DNA of 40,857 bases from Planctomycetota bacterium (GTDB lineage Bacteria; Planctomycetota; UBA8742; UBA2392): contig JADKGX010000004.1 in NCBI GenBank assembly GCA_016722065.1, positions 1-40,857 of the forward strand, written 5' to 3'. The number at the start of each line of letters is the position of its first letter. Position 1 is the first letter of the stretch. The notes beneath the pieces are model-generated. The model saw only the letters and a program-made list of their open reading frames with translations, was not told the DNA's origin and ran no database searches. The position numbers were made by a program, and so were the translations under genes. This document shows, one piece after another, positions 1-7,514 of this stretch.

Positions 1-60
1 GTCGCCGGACAGCACGGTTGCCGTCAGCCCCGACTTGGTTGTGATGATCTCTGGTTTCAT
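1..60 (-). CDS. 5' part of a small phage gene that continues at the right end of the window
   Basis: An ATG at 60 overlaps the stop of the preceding gene (ATGA). The reading frame stays open to base 1. If base 1 is joined to base 40857, the frame continues through two codons into the ORF that ends at 40657, giving one 86-residue protein. The first 20 residues begin MKPEIITTKSG. The protein is not recognised. The join is an inference from frame continuity, and it supports a circular or circularly permuted genome. Confidence 0.6.
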   Translation of the reverse strand, partial: MKPEIITTKSGLTATVLSGD

Positions 61-224
61 TTTCCCACCATCGCCCGCTCGGCATCCGCGTGACTCGGGT
101 ACGGGCCACGGTCTTTCAACGCCTTGGCAACCTCTGCCGCCGCGTCGTGGTACGCGGGCCACCGTCCGGTCACTCGCCAGACCGCACGCATGTAGTCCCA
201 CACCTTGCGCTGGAACGGGGTCAT
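57..224 (-). CDS. small hypothetical protein, 55 aa
   Basis: A 55-residue basic protein starting MTPFQRKVWDYM. Its start overlaps the previous gene's stop as ATGA at 221-224, and its own stop overlaps the next start at 57-60, so it sits in a translationally coupled chain downstream of the helicase. It is rich in Trp, Tyr and Arg with a short helical pattern near the C-terminus. No family is recognised. The two flanking stop-start overlaps are the main support for calling it a gene. Confidence 0.6.
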   Translation of the reverse strand: MTPFQRKVWDYMRAVWRVTGRWPAYHDAAAEVAKALKDRGPYPSHADAERAMVGK

Positions 225-382
225 TGAGCCGCCCGCTTGCGCTGCAACTCATCGTCCACCAGCACCGCCGCCACGTTGCGGACAATGCCGCGCAGGTAGG
301 CGTGGGCCTCGAAGATGCCCTGCGTCTTGACGCGCTTCTCGGCCTCGACAAGCGCCTTCTCAAGTTCCTTGGCTGGCTTCAT
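221..382 (-). CDS. small hypothetical protein, 53 aa
   Basis: The reading frame opens at 445, but the ATG at 382 is preferred because a good Shine-Dalgarno (GGAGAGG) lies just upstream, inside the end of the helicase gene. The product begins MKPAKELEKALVEAEK. It is a short, charged, mostly helical protein that could form a small coiled coil. Its stop overlaps the next gene's start. Position in the replication operon suggests an accessory role, but no function can be assigned. Confidence 0.6.
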   Translation of the reverse strand: MKPAKELEKALVEAEKRVKTQGIFEAHAYLRGIVRNVAAVLVDDELQRKRAAQ

Positions 383-1691
383 CTGACCTCTCCGTGAACC
401 TGGTTGTCTTGCGTTCGTAAACAAACTTCCCGTACCCGACGCCACCGTGGCGGTTCTTCATCCAGCCGATTTCACACTCCCATGTTGGCGACTGAACCTG
501 CGGGTCGCGCTCGCGGTATAGCCCGATCACCCCGTCCGCATCTTCTTCGATGCTCCCCGACTCTTTCAGGTCAGCCAGCGTGGGGCGGCGGGGTTTGCCC
601 TTGTTCTCAACGTCGCGGTTCAACTGGCACGCCGCGACCACCACGATTGACAGTTCCCGCGCCAGACGCTTCAAGCCCTGCGTTACTTCGCTGATCTGCA
701 AGTGGCGCGGCACGGTAGAATCCATGATTCCCATGATCTGCAAGTAATCCACGAACACCACGGACACGTCATTCTTGCGCTTCCACAAGCGGGCCTGCGC
801 GGCAACGTCAGCCACGGTCTGCTTTGGCCGGTCGTTCCACCAGACCGGCGCGGCGCGCAGTTCGTCACATGCGGCCTTGAAGTCTTGTTCTGGCTCCGGC
901 CCAAGCCGCGCCTCGCGGGCTAGCATGGAGTCCACACCCGCCCTCAGGGACGCGATGCGATAGATGAACTGTGACGTGCTCATTTCCAGTGGCACCACAC
1001 CGCACGGCACGTCCTGTCTGGCGTACCTGTCAATCAGGTTGCCGATCAACGCCGACTTACCCTGTCCCGGCCTTGCCGCGATGATGTAAAGGCCCCCCGG
1101 CACCCACCCGCCGCCGATGCGGTCAAGGGCGGCATACCCGGTCGTGGCGCTCTTGGTCCCCCCGGCGTTGTATTCAGCCACCACGCCGTCAATCGCTTGC
1201 GCCATCGGTTGGTCAGTGTGCGACGTTGACCACGAAAGAACGCCATCCAGCGCCTTTGTCATGGCCGTCACGGCGTCCGAACTAGGGCGGGCTTCATCGG
1301 ATGCGATAGCGCGCACGTCTGCCGACTGCTGAATCAGCGCCCGCTTGATTGCCTTGTCGCGCACAATGGCCGCGTACCTGGTCGCGCCGTAGCTACTTGG
1401 GACGCCGTTGGTAATGTCGCTCAGGTACAGGTTCAACTCTTCGCGCCCGCCGCACTCAGGCAACACCCGTTGGCGTTCAAGTTCGTCAAGCACCGTCACC
1501 CAATCCAGCGGCTTGGATTGCAGCGACAACTCCATCAGCGCCCGCCAGATATGCTGGTGGTTCGTACGCCAGAACATCCGTGGGTGTGAAAGCGTCAGCC
1601 GAACCTCGTCAAAACACAACGGGTCAACAAACACCGCGCCTAGGACGGCTTGCTCGGCCTCAAGATTGTTTGGTGTGACTACACTCCCCAC
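360..1691 (-). CDS. DnaB-type replicative helicase
   Basis: This 443-residue protein has the two-part layout of DnaB helicases. An N-terminal helical domain (about residues 8-110, opening NNLEAEQAVLGA) is followed by a RecA-like ATPase core. Walker A is ARPGQGKSA near residue 206. A Walker B/H3-type segment reads VVFVDYLQIMG near 315, and a QLNRDVE motif follows, as in the family. DnaB hexamers unwind DNA ahead of the replication fork. The start is a GTG at 1691 with GGAG upstream, overlapping the end of the preceding gene by 13 bases. That preceding gene resembles a helicase loader, so the two probably work together to start phage replication using the host polymerase. Length is typical of the family. 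Confidence 0.92.
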   Translation of the reverse strand: MGSVVTPNNLEAEQAVLGAVFVDPLCFDEVRLTLSHPRMFWRTNHQHIWRALMELSLQSKPLDWVTVLDELERQRVLPECGGREELNLYLSDITNGVPSSYGATRYAAIVRDKAIKRALIQQSADVRAIASDEARPSSDAVTAMTKALDGVLSWSTSHTDQPMAQAIDGVVAEYNAGGTKSATTGYAALDRIGGGWVPGGLYIIAARPGQGKSALIGNLIDRYARQDVPCGVVPLEMSTSQFIYRIASLRAGVDSMLAREARLGPEPEQDFKAACDELRAAPVWWNDRPKQTVADVAAQARLWKRKNDVSVVFVDYLQIMGIMDSTVPRHLQISEVTQGLKRLARELSIVVVAACQLNRDVENKGKPRRPTLADLKESGSIEEDADGVIGLYRERDPQVQSPTWECEIGWMKNRHGGVGYGKFVYERKTTRFTERSDEASQGT

Positions 1692-2392
1692 GGGCGGTTC
1701 TCCACAGGTTCGTCGCGCCTAGACTTGTCGGGGAAGTCAAACCCGCGCCAGCCGGACGCCATTGCACGTTCAAGGGCGTCTGGAAGTGAATCGCCCATCT
1801 TGACCATCTTCGAGTATGCGGCCTTCAAGCCAACAGGCTTGTACCCCTCACGGCGCTCTTTCTTGTAGGCCAGCCATTGCTCGACAACGTCGCGGTGTTG
1901 TTCGAGTTCTGGCGGGAAAACGACCGCTTGTAGTTTGTCCTCTTGGTTGTGTCCTGTTGGGTTGGGTTGGGCGGACTCCTCTGGACTTTTCTGGACGTCC
2001 TTCGGATGTCCGTTGGACGTCCCACGGAGCCGCTTCAATTCAACCCTGTCAGCCTGCTTTCTCAGCTTGTCGCGCTCACGGATCATCTCTAAACGCCCCG
2101 CGTAATCATCCCAATCATGGCACCTGACTGTCTGGTCGGATGAACCATCTTCAACCCAACCACAAAACCGAAGCGCACAAATCGCCCCATCCACGTCCGT
2201 CTCACCGATGTCCGCCAGAAGTCCACGGACGTACGACAGACGGATTTCTCCGGCCTTCCCATAACGCAGCGTGTGGCACCAGAGGGACACGACAACGCCG
2301 ACAGCGTGACCCTTGGTGCAGCCAATCTCCGCCGCCAGGTACTTGATCTTGGGATGGTCTGGTAGGGTGTCGTGTAACTCAGTCCATGCCAT
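1679..2392 (-). CDS. putative replication initiator or helicase loader
   Basis: A 237-residue protein starting MAWTELHDTLPDHPK. The first 90 residues look like the winged-helix N-terminal domain of phage replisome organisers: a hydrophobic helix AVGVVVSLWCHTLRYG, then GEIRLSYVRGLLADIG, then a HDWDDYAGR segment. A charged linker follows. The C-terminal part ends with a DnaD-like segment, ALERAMASGWRGFDFP. Genes of this kind usually bind the origin and load the DnaB helicase, and here the helicase follows directly with a 13-base overlap. The gene is first in its operon, with a strong promoter and a pseudoknot RNA leader upstream. Family membership is inferred from pattern and context. Confidence 0.7.
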   Translation of the reverse strand: MAWTELHDTLPDHPKIKYLAAEIGCTKGHAVGVVVSLWCHTLRYGKAGEIRLSYVRGLLADIGETDVDGAICALRFCGWVEDGSSDQTVRCHDWDDYAGRLEMIRERDKLRKQADRVELKRLRGTSNGHPKDVQKSPEESAQPNPTGHNQEDKLQAVVFPPELEQHRDVVEQWLAYKKERREGYKPVGLKAAYSKMVKMGDSLPDALERAMASGWRGFDFPDKSRRDEPVENRPWGV

Positions 2393-2412
2393 TAGCTGAC
2401 TCCAAAAGCAAT

Positions 2413-2503
2413 CCGCCGCACCGCGCCCGAGGGAAATCTGCGAGAAAGCCCGTAGGCGGCAATGCGGCGGTTGTCTTAGTGGTCAGCATTGGACTTTCTC
2501 GCA
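2413..2503 (-). ncRNA. 5'-leader pseudoknot RNA, element A
   Basis: On the minus strand the order is helix PA 5' (TGCGAGAAAG, 2503-2494), a loop, helix PB 5' (TGCGGCGG region complement, 2470-2463), a small GCC-TACG-GGC hairpin, PA 3' (2448-2439), a loop, and PB 3' (2420-2413). The interleaved order makes a pseudoknot: PA is 10 bp and PB 8 bp. The element starts at the predicted transcription start of a strong promoter and ends about 21 nt before the start codon of the replication initiator gene, with a U-rich stretch after PB. It is clearly related to element B. No known riboswitch or ribozyme family was recognised. Confidence 0.75.
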
Positions 2504-2509
2504 AAGTCA

Positions 2510-2538
2510 ACTATACCCGCTGAATCCATCCCTGTCAA
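2510..2538 (-). promoter_or_regulatory. strong sigma-70-like promoter for the replication operon
   Basis: On the minus strand, a perfect -35 box TTGACA (2538-2533), a 17-base spacer and a near-consensus -10 box TATAGT (2515-2510). The expected start site, about seven bases on, is near 2503, which coincides with the first base of RNA element A. It drives the genes from 2392 leftward. Confidence 0.8.
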
Positions 2539-2601
2539 AAGATACCCGTCTGCTCGCTGACGCACGGAAGCAGCCAGCGGGCGAACTTTTGATCGGTGCG
2601 G

Positions 2602-3432
2602 TCAGACACGGGCGGACTCCGTAGACAGCCCCGTGATAACGTGTGGCGTTCCAACGCACTCCAACGTGTACTCGCCGACAATCTGCGCCTTGCGGAACTC
2701 AGGGCTTGTAGTCAGCGGCTTCACAAAGAAGCTGCGGCCCGCCAGTGGCATGACTTGCAGCTTGTCGAGGTTCAGCAGCAGCACTTTGTCGGCTGGCACC
2801 CACCGCGACAGGATCACACGCTGCACGCCAACGTCTGATTCGTACACATCCACCATGTTGCGCAGCGCCGTGGTCTCGGATTCGTATTTGCGCGTGGCTT
2901 GGATGAACGAACTGATCTTGCGCTTCTGGAAACCGCCACAAACAATCGCGTTGGGGGCGTAGTCCTTCGCTTTCTCAAGCGCCGCGTTGAGCATCGCCTC
3001 GGTCAACAACTCACCATTGGCGTCAAGCGCCGTTGTGGCGAAGTCAAGAACGCCCAGCGTGTTTCGTGCAGCGGAGTGACCGACGCAACCGTTGATGACA
3101 ACTTGCTCAAGCGACCGGAGCAACTCGCGCAGGCGTTGAATCACTTGATAATCATACTCGCGTTCAATGGCGTGCTGGCCCACGGCATCCATTGTGGCTG
3201 TCAACGACACGCCCTCGGTGAATATGTGCGTGAAGTTCTCGCGCACCTTGCGTGGGTGTTCATTGCCCTCAAACCAGTTGTGGCGCGTGGAGGTCGCCGC
3301 AAGGCGCGGGCTCCCAATGGCGTCGAGTAGCGGCGTGTCGAACGGCGCAATCAGTCCAACGAGGTCGCTTACATCGTCCGTGAGTTCGGGTGTATGCGTA
3401 GCGTCGTGCGCAGCCTTTCCTGAGAATGCCAT
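2602..3432 (-). CDS. SU10-type major capsid family protein in the replication region
   Basis: A 276-residue protein starting MAFSGKAAHDATHTPELTDD. It follows the pattern of the SU10 major capsid/DUF5309 family: ELTDDVSDLVGLIAPFDTPLLDAIG near the N-terminus, a long alpha-rich middle with a predicted spine helix, and a C-terminal stretch reading VDVYESDVGVQRV, then LQVMPLAGRSFFVKPL, then IVGEYTLECVG. The ATG at 3432 has AAGGA upstream and is preferred over the upstream in-frame start at 3462. The gene stands alone between two promoters. It is odd because another capsid candidate (17852-18841) occupies the canonical slot after the scaffold. It may be a second coat component, a regulated duplicate or something repurposed. 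Confidence 0.7.
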   Translation of the reverse strand: MAFSGKAAHDATHTPELTDDVSDLVGLIAPFDTPLLDAIGSPRLAATSTRHNWFEGNEHPRKVRENFTHIFTEGVSLTATMDAVGQHAIEREYDYQVIQRLRELLRSLEQVVINGCVGHSAARNTLGVLDFATTALDANGELLTEAMLNAALEKAKDYAPNAIVCGGFQKRKISSFIQATRKYESETTALRNMVDVYESDVGVQRVILSRWVPADKVLLLNLDKLQVMPLAGRSFFVKPLTTSPEFRKAQIVGEYTLECVGTPHVITGLSTESARV

Positions 3433-3464
3433 GTCTTTTCCTTGGTTAGACAAACAAAACACAA

Positions 3465-3554
3465 CCGCCGCCCTGCGCCCGGATACTTGCTGAGGGTGCC
3501 CGAAGGCGACAAAGCGGCGGATGTTTTGTGATAGTCATTGGGGCAACCCTCAGC
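3465..3554 (-). ncRNA. 5'-leader pseudoknot RNA, element B
   Basis: Minus-strand order is PA 5' (GCTGAGGGT, 3554-3546), loop, PB 5' (CCGCCGC, 3520-3514), a GCC-TTCG-GGC hairpin, PA 3' (3497-3489), loop, PB 3' (GCGGCGG, 3471-3465). Helix PA has an entirely different sequence from element A yet is fully complementary, while PB and the loops (CCAATG, CGCCT-CGGGC, CGGGCGC) are conserved. The element begins at the predicted start site of its promoter and is followed by a U-rich tract and then the ribosome site of the SU10-type capsid gene. Confidence 0.75.
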
Positions 3555-3561
3555 GCGTGCC

Positions 3562-3589
3562 ACTCTACTTTTGAAATCCCGTCTGTCCA
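3562..3589 (-). promoter_or_regulatory. promoter for the SU10-type capsid gene
   Basis: Minus-strand TGGACA (3589-3584), a 16-base spacer and TAGAGT (3567-3562). The predicted start, near 3555, is the first base of RNA element B. The -10 match is moderate, but spacing and the same geometry as the promoter of element A support it. Confidence 0.6.
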
Positions 3590-3592
3590 ACG

Positions 3593-4396
3593 CTACTTCA
3601 CATCCCCCAGCGCCTTCAGCTTCCCCTCGATCTCCGCGATTGCGTCGCGCCGGGCGCGGGAGCGACGGAGGATGCCGACGGTACGCAATCCGGGCGCGGC
3701 ACCCGAAGTTTGCACCGGTACGCCATCGCGCATCATCCAGTCGCCCGCGTATGCGATACATTTCGGCTCCCACATCGGCGCGATCTTGTACGCCGCCTCC
3801 GTGAATCCGTGTTCATATAGCCACTCGGCGGCTTCGTGGGCGGTGGCTTCGGTGTACCCATCGTGCCCAGCGGTGAACGCGAGACTGTCGTGTTCCACCT
3901 TCTGTGCGTACTTGTCGCAGCGGATGCTGGCCTTGGCCGCGCTAAACGCACGCAGCACGTTCTCACACGGTGACAACTCGTACCTCGGCCACCCCGCATC
4001 CTCGGCCTTCTTGGGCACCTTGCGCTTGAGGACGCGGACCCCAAGCGGTGTCTCGGAGAACCTCGACGCTCTGTAGCCTTCATCGGAACCCTCCATGTGC
4101 TCCGTCACGGCGAAGCCGTCGTCCATGATCTCTAAGACCGCCTTAGGCGTCTTTGACACGGAATCCGTATCGACAACCACGTCCCCCACAACCGGCACAG
4201 TCCCCACAGGCTCATACTTGGCCTTGGGCACGATGGCGCGCCAGTCGGTTGCGAGAACTTCCGACGCGGTGATATTGGAAGTGTACTGGTTGATCGTTAC
4301 GCCAAGGCGCTTGCAATGCGCCCGCGCCCGTTTCGGTTTGCCCACGGCTTCCCATGCGGCCTTGCTGCGTTCTAGTGCTCGTTTGAGTGTGCTCAT
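3593..4396 (-). CDS. hypothetical protein, 267 aa
   Basis: Starts MSTLKRALERSKAAWEAVGK with a strong AAGGAGAG site upstream. The N-terminus is basic and helical, and the middle holds a mixed beta segment (VPVVGDVVVDTDSVSKTPK, then AVLEIMDDGFAVTEH). The C-terminal part is helical and charged. No catalytic motif or known family is recognised. It is the last gene of the operon that runs from about 8516 leftward, and the promoter of the SU10-type capsid gene begins just inside or after its end. A replication-module accessory role is possible, but nothing specific can be said. Confidence 0.75.
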   Translation of the reverse strand: MSTLKRALERSKAAWEAVGKPKRARAHCKRLGVTINQYTSNITASEVLATDWRAIVPKAKYEPVGTVPVVGDVVVDTDSVSKTPKAVLEIMDDGFAVTEHMEGSDEGYRASRFSETPLGVRVLKRKVPKKAEDAGWPRYELSPCENVLRAFSAAKASIRCDKYAQKVEHDSLAFTAGHDGYTEATAHEAAEWLYEHGFTEAAYKIAPMWEPKCIAYAGDWMMRDGVPVQTSGAAPGLRTVGILRRSRARRDAIAEIEGKLKALGDVK

Positions 4397-4426
4397 GGTT
4401 CTCTCCTTCCCGCGTGTGGCGGGTGG

Positions 4427-4996
4427 TTAGCGCTTCGCCTCGATGCAGATTTTCAGCGACTTGGAAGCCTTGTCGAACTCTGCCTTGGCAACGTCCGTCA
4501 TACCCTTGGACATCGCCTCCATGATTGGCTTCATGGCACCCTGCGCGGCCTCTTGAATCCGGTAGTGCAAGTGCTGGTCGATCATGTGGACAATGCGGGG
4601 GCGCAGGTTGTGCCGGTCATAGCTGTCACGCGGTTCCTTGCCGTCGCTGGTCACATTCTCTTGCAGGTACGCGTCCGCCCGCTGCGCAAGGTACTCGATG
4701 AACGTGACCGCGCCGCCGTTCTTCTCGCCCCACTGGTTTGTCTTTTGAAGCTTGATGGTCTCCACCAGCGTCTCGATCTTCGGGCCAAGCAGGCGCTCGG
4801 CGAGACCATTGATGGCCTTGTCGATCTCTGTCTTGATGCGCTTGTCCAGCGCCTTGGCAAGCGGCGACCCAGCGGCGTACTCGTCACCGTCGCCGTCCAA
4901 GTGGTATGTGACCAGCAGCTTCTCGCAGCACTGGTCAACAACGCGCTTCGTCAGTTCCTCAGCGCTAATGCCAAGTGTTTTCAGGATGTCAGTCAT
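4427..4996 (-). CDS. hypothetical protein, 189 aa
   Basis: Starts MTDILKTLGISAEELTKRVV only a few bases after the stop of the preceding gene. It is a largely helical, highly charged protein with repeated amphipathic stretches (IDKAINGLAERLLGPKIETL and similar), so it could oligomerise. The pattern resembles unassigned phage proteins next to replication genes. No catalytic motif is seen. It ends about 30 bases before the next gene. Confidence 0.72.
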   Translation of the reverse strand: MTDILKTLGISAEELTKRVVDQCCEKLLVTYHLDGDGDEYAAGSPLAKALDKRIKTEIDKAINGLAERLLGPKIETLVETIKLQKTNQWGEKNGGAVTFIEYLAQRADAYLQENVTSDGKEPRDSYDRHNLRPRIVHMIDQHLHYRIQEAAQGAMKPIMEAMSKGMTDVAKAEFDKASKSLKICIEAKR

Positions 4997-4999
4997 CTC

Positions 5000-5185
5000 T
5001 CATCTCCCTCGTTGCCTCAAACTCTCCAGCATCCGGGTCATCGAGAGGCTCGCGTGACCCTTCGGATTCGTGACCACAATCGGCGGCAAACGCCGCCTGC
5101 GGTCCGTGAGTCTCACTCCGGCCTTGGTGACCGTGGCTTTTAGGCCACAGGCCACAAAGGATTCGATCAGTTCGGTGTTGGTCAT
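5000..5185 (-). CDS. small hypothetical protein, 61 aa
   Basis: The ATG at 5185 overlaps the stop of the HNH gene (ATGA) and has GAGAG upstream. The frame is open further upstream, but that part lies within the HNH gene and lacks a site. The product starts MTNTELIESFVACGLKATV and contains a basic run RRRR near the middle. No family is recognised. The tight coupling on both sides supports it as a real gene. Confidence 0.6.
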   Translation of the reverse strand: MTNTELIESFVACGLKATVTKAGVRLTDRRRRLPPIVVTNPKGHASLSMTRMLESLRQRGR

Positions 5186-5697
5186 GGTCTCTCGCGTTTC
5201 TTGTCCCACCGCGACGCCTTGGGCACTGGTGGCGTTTTCGGTGGCGGCGGGAAGTGGCGCTCCATGTGATGCTTGTGGCACAACCACTCAACGTCCAGCG
5301 GCTTGCTGTAATCCTCGTGATGTGCGTCTACACGCGTCGTTGCGCCACAGACTGAACACGGCTTCTTTGACAACAGCCCGCTAGCGACCGCCCGCTGAAC
5401 CATCAAGTGCGCGCGCCTCTTATGTTTATGCTTCTGCGCGTACCTCAGCGAGTATTCCGCCTTCTTGCGTCGCGCCTGCTCGGACTTCTTCTTGAGCGCC
5501 TTCCTGCGATGCGGCGTCCGGTTACGTGTGGCGTCATACCACAAATAATACTCACGGCGCTTCGCGTAGTTCTCGCGGACATCCTTCTTGCAACACTCTT
5601 TGCACTTGCCAAGAAGCCCGTCTGCCGTCTCAGGGTGCCGGTAGAACTCGGTTCGGGCCAGCACCCTGTCGCACTTGAAGCAATGTTTGGTTTCCAT
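5182..5697 (-). CDS. HNH-like protein with zinc-binding cysteines
   Basis: A 171-residue protein. The N-terminal part carries a zinc-ribbon-like pair of motifs (CFKC at 6-9, CKEC at 32-35), then a long Lys/Arg-rich helix. The C-terminal part has CSVC at 114-117, DAHHEDYSKPL with a paired His at 126-127, and WLCHKHH around 139-144, the arrangement of small phage HNH nucleases. These cut DNA, and many move as homing elements. The ATG at 5697 is preferred to the TTG at 5715. It sits inside the replication operon, coupled to the next gene by ATGA. Confidence 0.75.
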   Translation of the reverse strand: METKHCFKCDRVLARTEFYRHPETADGLLGKCKECCKKDVRENYAKRREYYLWYDATRNRTPHRRKALKKKSEQARRKKAEYSLRYAQKHKHKRRAHLMVQRAVASGLLSKKPCSVCGATTRVDAHHEDYSKPLDVEWLCHKHHMERHFPPPPKTPPVPKASRWDKKRERP

Positions 5698-5732
5698 ACT
5701 CACACAGTACCACAATCTAAAACGGAGTCAAA

Positions 5733-6848
5733 CTAAAAGGGGATTTCGCTGGAATCGTCATCCCCACCCTTGTCCTCCAGCCGCGCCTCAAGTTCCCCAA
5801 TGATCGCCTGCAACGGGGCATAATGGACGCTGCTTGGGGCGACCTGCAAGTCCTTGTGGTACTGGAGCGCCCGGTGCAACTCATCAACGTCCATCGTGCC
5901 AAGACGGCGCTGCACCTTCTTGCCGTCCTGGACGCGAATGGTGACCATCGTGGCCGGGTCAATGCCTTCGGGCTTGGCGACAACCGTCGCCGGTTTCACT
6001 TCCTCACGGTGCACCGCCGCCTGTTCCGCGAAGTGCTTGGCCGCCTCGGCATCCGCTTCCTCAATGGCGCGGCGTTCGGCCTCGGCATCCTCGTCGTACT
6101 GGCTGCTGTGAGACAGGGCCGGTGTGTGCGGCGTGGCCTTCTGTTGCTTCTTGGCAACCTGTGCCGCCTGCCAGGACTCACGCAGCTTGACGTAATCCGG
6201 GTGACTTGACGGCAACGTCGCATTGAGCTTGTGAGTCATTGCCAACTTCTTGGACTTGTAGCCCGTGTCGGTCAACACGCTGCCAAGTTCCCACACGCAC
6301 GCGAACGGGGGCAAACCCTTGGCCGCCGCGTTGCCCAAGTCGTCAACCCACTTCTTGCTGTCCTTGGCACCCAGCGCCGTCGCGCGGTAGCGGAACGGGC
6401 CGATCTTGTGCGGGTCAATCACCCCATCGTCGCCAACGTGCAGAAGCATGTAGGCGTTGTAGGGCTTGGCTGCCTTGGGGTCTTTCCAGTCCAAGTCAGC
6501 TTGTGCGGCCTGCGCGTCGGTCATGGTGTCGCGGGCCACGTCCCAAACGAGTTTCAGATTGCCCTCGTTGTCCTTGGTCTCGTAGCGAAACCGGACATGC
6601 TGCGACAACACAATCACTAGCGGGTGCTGGCCCACGTTGACCGGGGTTTCACCAACGCCACTGACCAACCAGTCGCCGCCCTTGCCCTCGTTGCGTTCGG
6701 TGACTGCGGTTGCGTCGGCTTGCACGAGGTACAAGTACGGGCCTCCCCCGCCACCTTCAAGACTGCCTGCCGCTGCTGCTGCGTCGGCACGCATTTCTGG
6801 CGTGATTGCCAGCTTGCTTTCGTCGTATGGCACCATTCCATTACTCAT
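5733..6848 (-). CDS. putative ssDNA-binding or recombination protein with SSB-like C-terminal tail
   Basis: A 371-residue protein whose last residues read GGDDDSSEIPF, close to the acidic DDDIPF tip that bacterial SSB uses to recruit replication and repair proteins. The N-terminal half is globular with a Gly-rich loop near residue 35, and the region before the tail is charged and helical. The ATG at 6848 overlaps the upstream stop (ATGA) and has GGAG at a suitable distance, so the longer open frame to 6944 is rejected. It lies in the replication block between a DnaA-like gene and the helicase. The tail is seen directly. The ssDNA-binding role is inferred, because no clear OB-fold pattern is recognised. 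Confidence 0.6.
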   Translation of the reverse strand: MSNGMVPYDESKLAITPEMRADAAAAAGSLEGGGGGPYLYLVQADATAVTERNEGKGGDWLVSGVGETPVNVGQHPLVIVLSQHVRFRYETKDNEGNLKLVWDVARDTMTDAQAAQADLDWKDPKAAKPYNAYMLLHVGDDGVIDPHKIGPFRYRATALGAKDSKKWVDDLGNAAAKGLPPFACVWELGSVLTDTGYKSKKLAMTHKLNATLPSSHPDYVKLRESWQAAQVAKKQQKATPHTPALSHSSQYDEDAEAERRAIEEADAEAAKHFAEQAAVHREEVKPATVVAKPEGIDPATMVTIRVQDGKKVQRRLGTMDVDELHRALQYHKDLQVAPSSVHYAPLQAIIGELEARLEDKGGDDDSSEIPF

Positions 6849-7252
6849 TTTGGTCTCCATTCCCTGTTTTCCCTGTTTGCTTCCCCCAGGCACTCGCCTG
6901 TTGTTGTGTCCCATCTGAACCCGCCGCGAATGACGATGCTGCATGGCTCGGCACAGATACCCGCGTCAACCGCATGCATCCATAGCGCGTGCCGGTGTTC
7001 CCACTCTGCTTCCGCTGCCGCGTGCTGCGCCTCCCGCACCTTTCGCGCGGCGTCATCAGCCGCGAGTTCCTCCGGCGTCGGCTCCTCCCACGAATACACG
7101 CCACGCACGGTCTGGTCGTGCGACAGGTGTATGCGACGGCTGCCGGGCATGCGGTCAACGAAGTACCAGTCGTGGCAGTCGGCTGACTGCACAACCAGCC
7201 AGTTGCCCACATAGCGTTCTTGGCCAGGTTCCAGTTGTCTAACCGTTGGCAT
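6845..7252 (-). CDS. hypothetical protein, 135 aa
   Basis: Starts MPTVRQLEPGQERYVGNWLV with GGGAG upstream, overlapping the previous gene by 14 bases. A beta-rich first half (VVQSADCHDWYFVDR) is followed by an Ala/Glu-rich helix and a C-terminal segment ending RENREWRPK. A near-repeat of the EPxxxVxRGGFxxD phrase also occurs in the preceding gene, which hints at shared ancestry between the two tails. Function is unknown. Confidence 0.68.
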   Translation of the reverse strand: MPTVRQLEPGQERYVGNWLVVQSADCHDWYFVDRMPGSRRIHLSHDQTVRGVYSWEEPTPEELAADDAARKVREAQHAAAEAEWEHRHALWMHAVDAGICAEPCSIVIRGGFRWDTTTGECLGEANRENREWRPK

Positions 7253-7514
7253 TAGTCGCACTCCCGTTGTCACCCGCAAACCCGCCCCGCACCGTGCGCG
7301 ACGGTTCGTGTGTCACTCCTGTATCCAGCGCGAAATCCATCTCCGCTTGCCCGATGTTCCAATCGAGCGCTTCCTTCGCCGATGCAAGGTCAGATTCGAC
7401 TTGCGCCTCCGTCATCAATCCTAGCTCGTGCAGCGACTGAATCGCGCTCAACGTGGCGTCGTATTGGATGTGGGCGGCACGGAGCATATGTGCCATGCGG
7501 TCGGCGGGGGTCAT
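7239..7514 (-). CDS. hypothetical protein, 91 aa
   Basis: Starts MTPADRMAHMLRAAHIQYDA and is coupled to the DnaA-like gene by an ATGA overlap at 7511-7514. It is mostly helical with an acidic middle. Its C-terminal phrase HEPSRTVRGGFAGD resembles AEPCSIVIRGGFRWD in the next gene, so the two may share a tail module. No family is recognised. Confidence 0.66.
   Translation of the reverse strand: MTPADRMAHMLRAAHIQYDATLSAIQSLHELGLMTEAQVESDLASAKEALDWNIGQAEMDFALDTGVTHEPSRTVRGGFAGDNGSATNANG

Noticed and set aside
2413..2503. HDV-like or twister ribozyme on either strand
   Set aside because: The interleaved helix order is similar to HDV, but the junction lengths, the first base pair and the expected catalytic-C context do not fit, and the element starts at the promoter, so there would be no leader to cleave.
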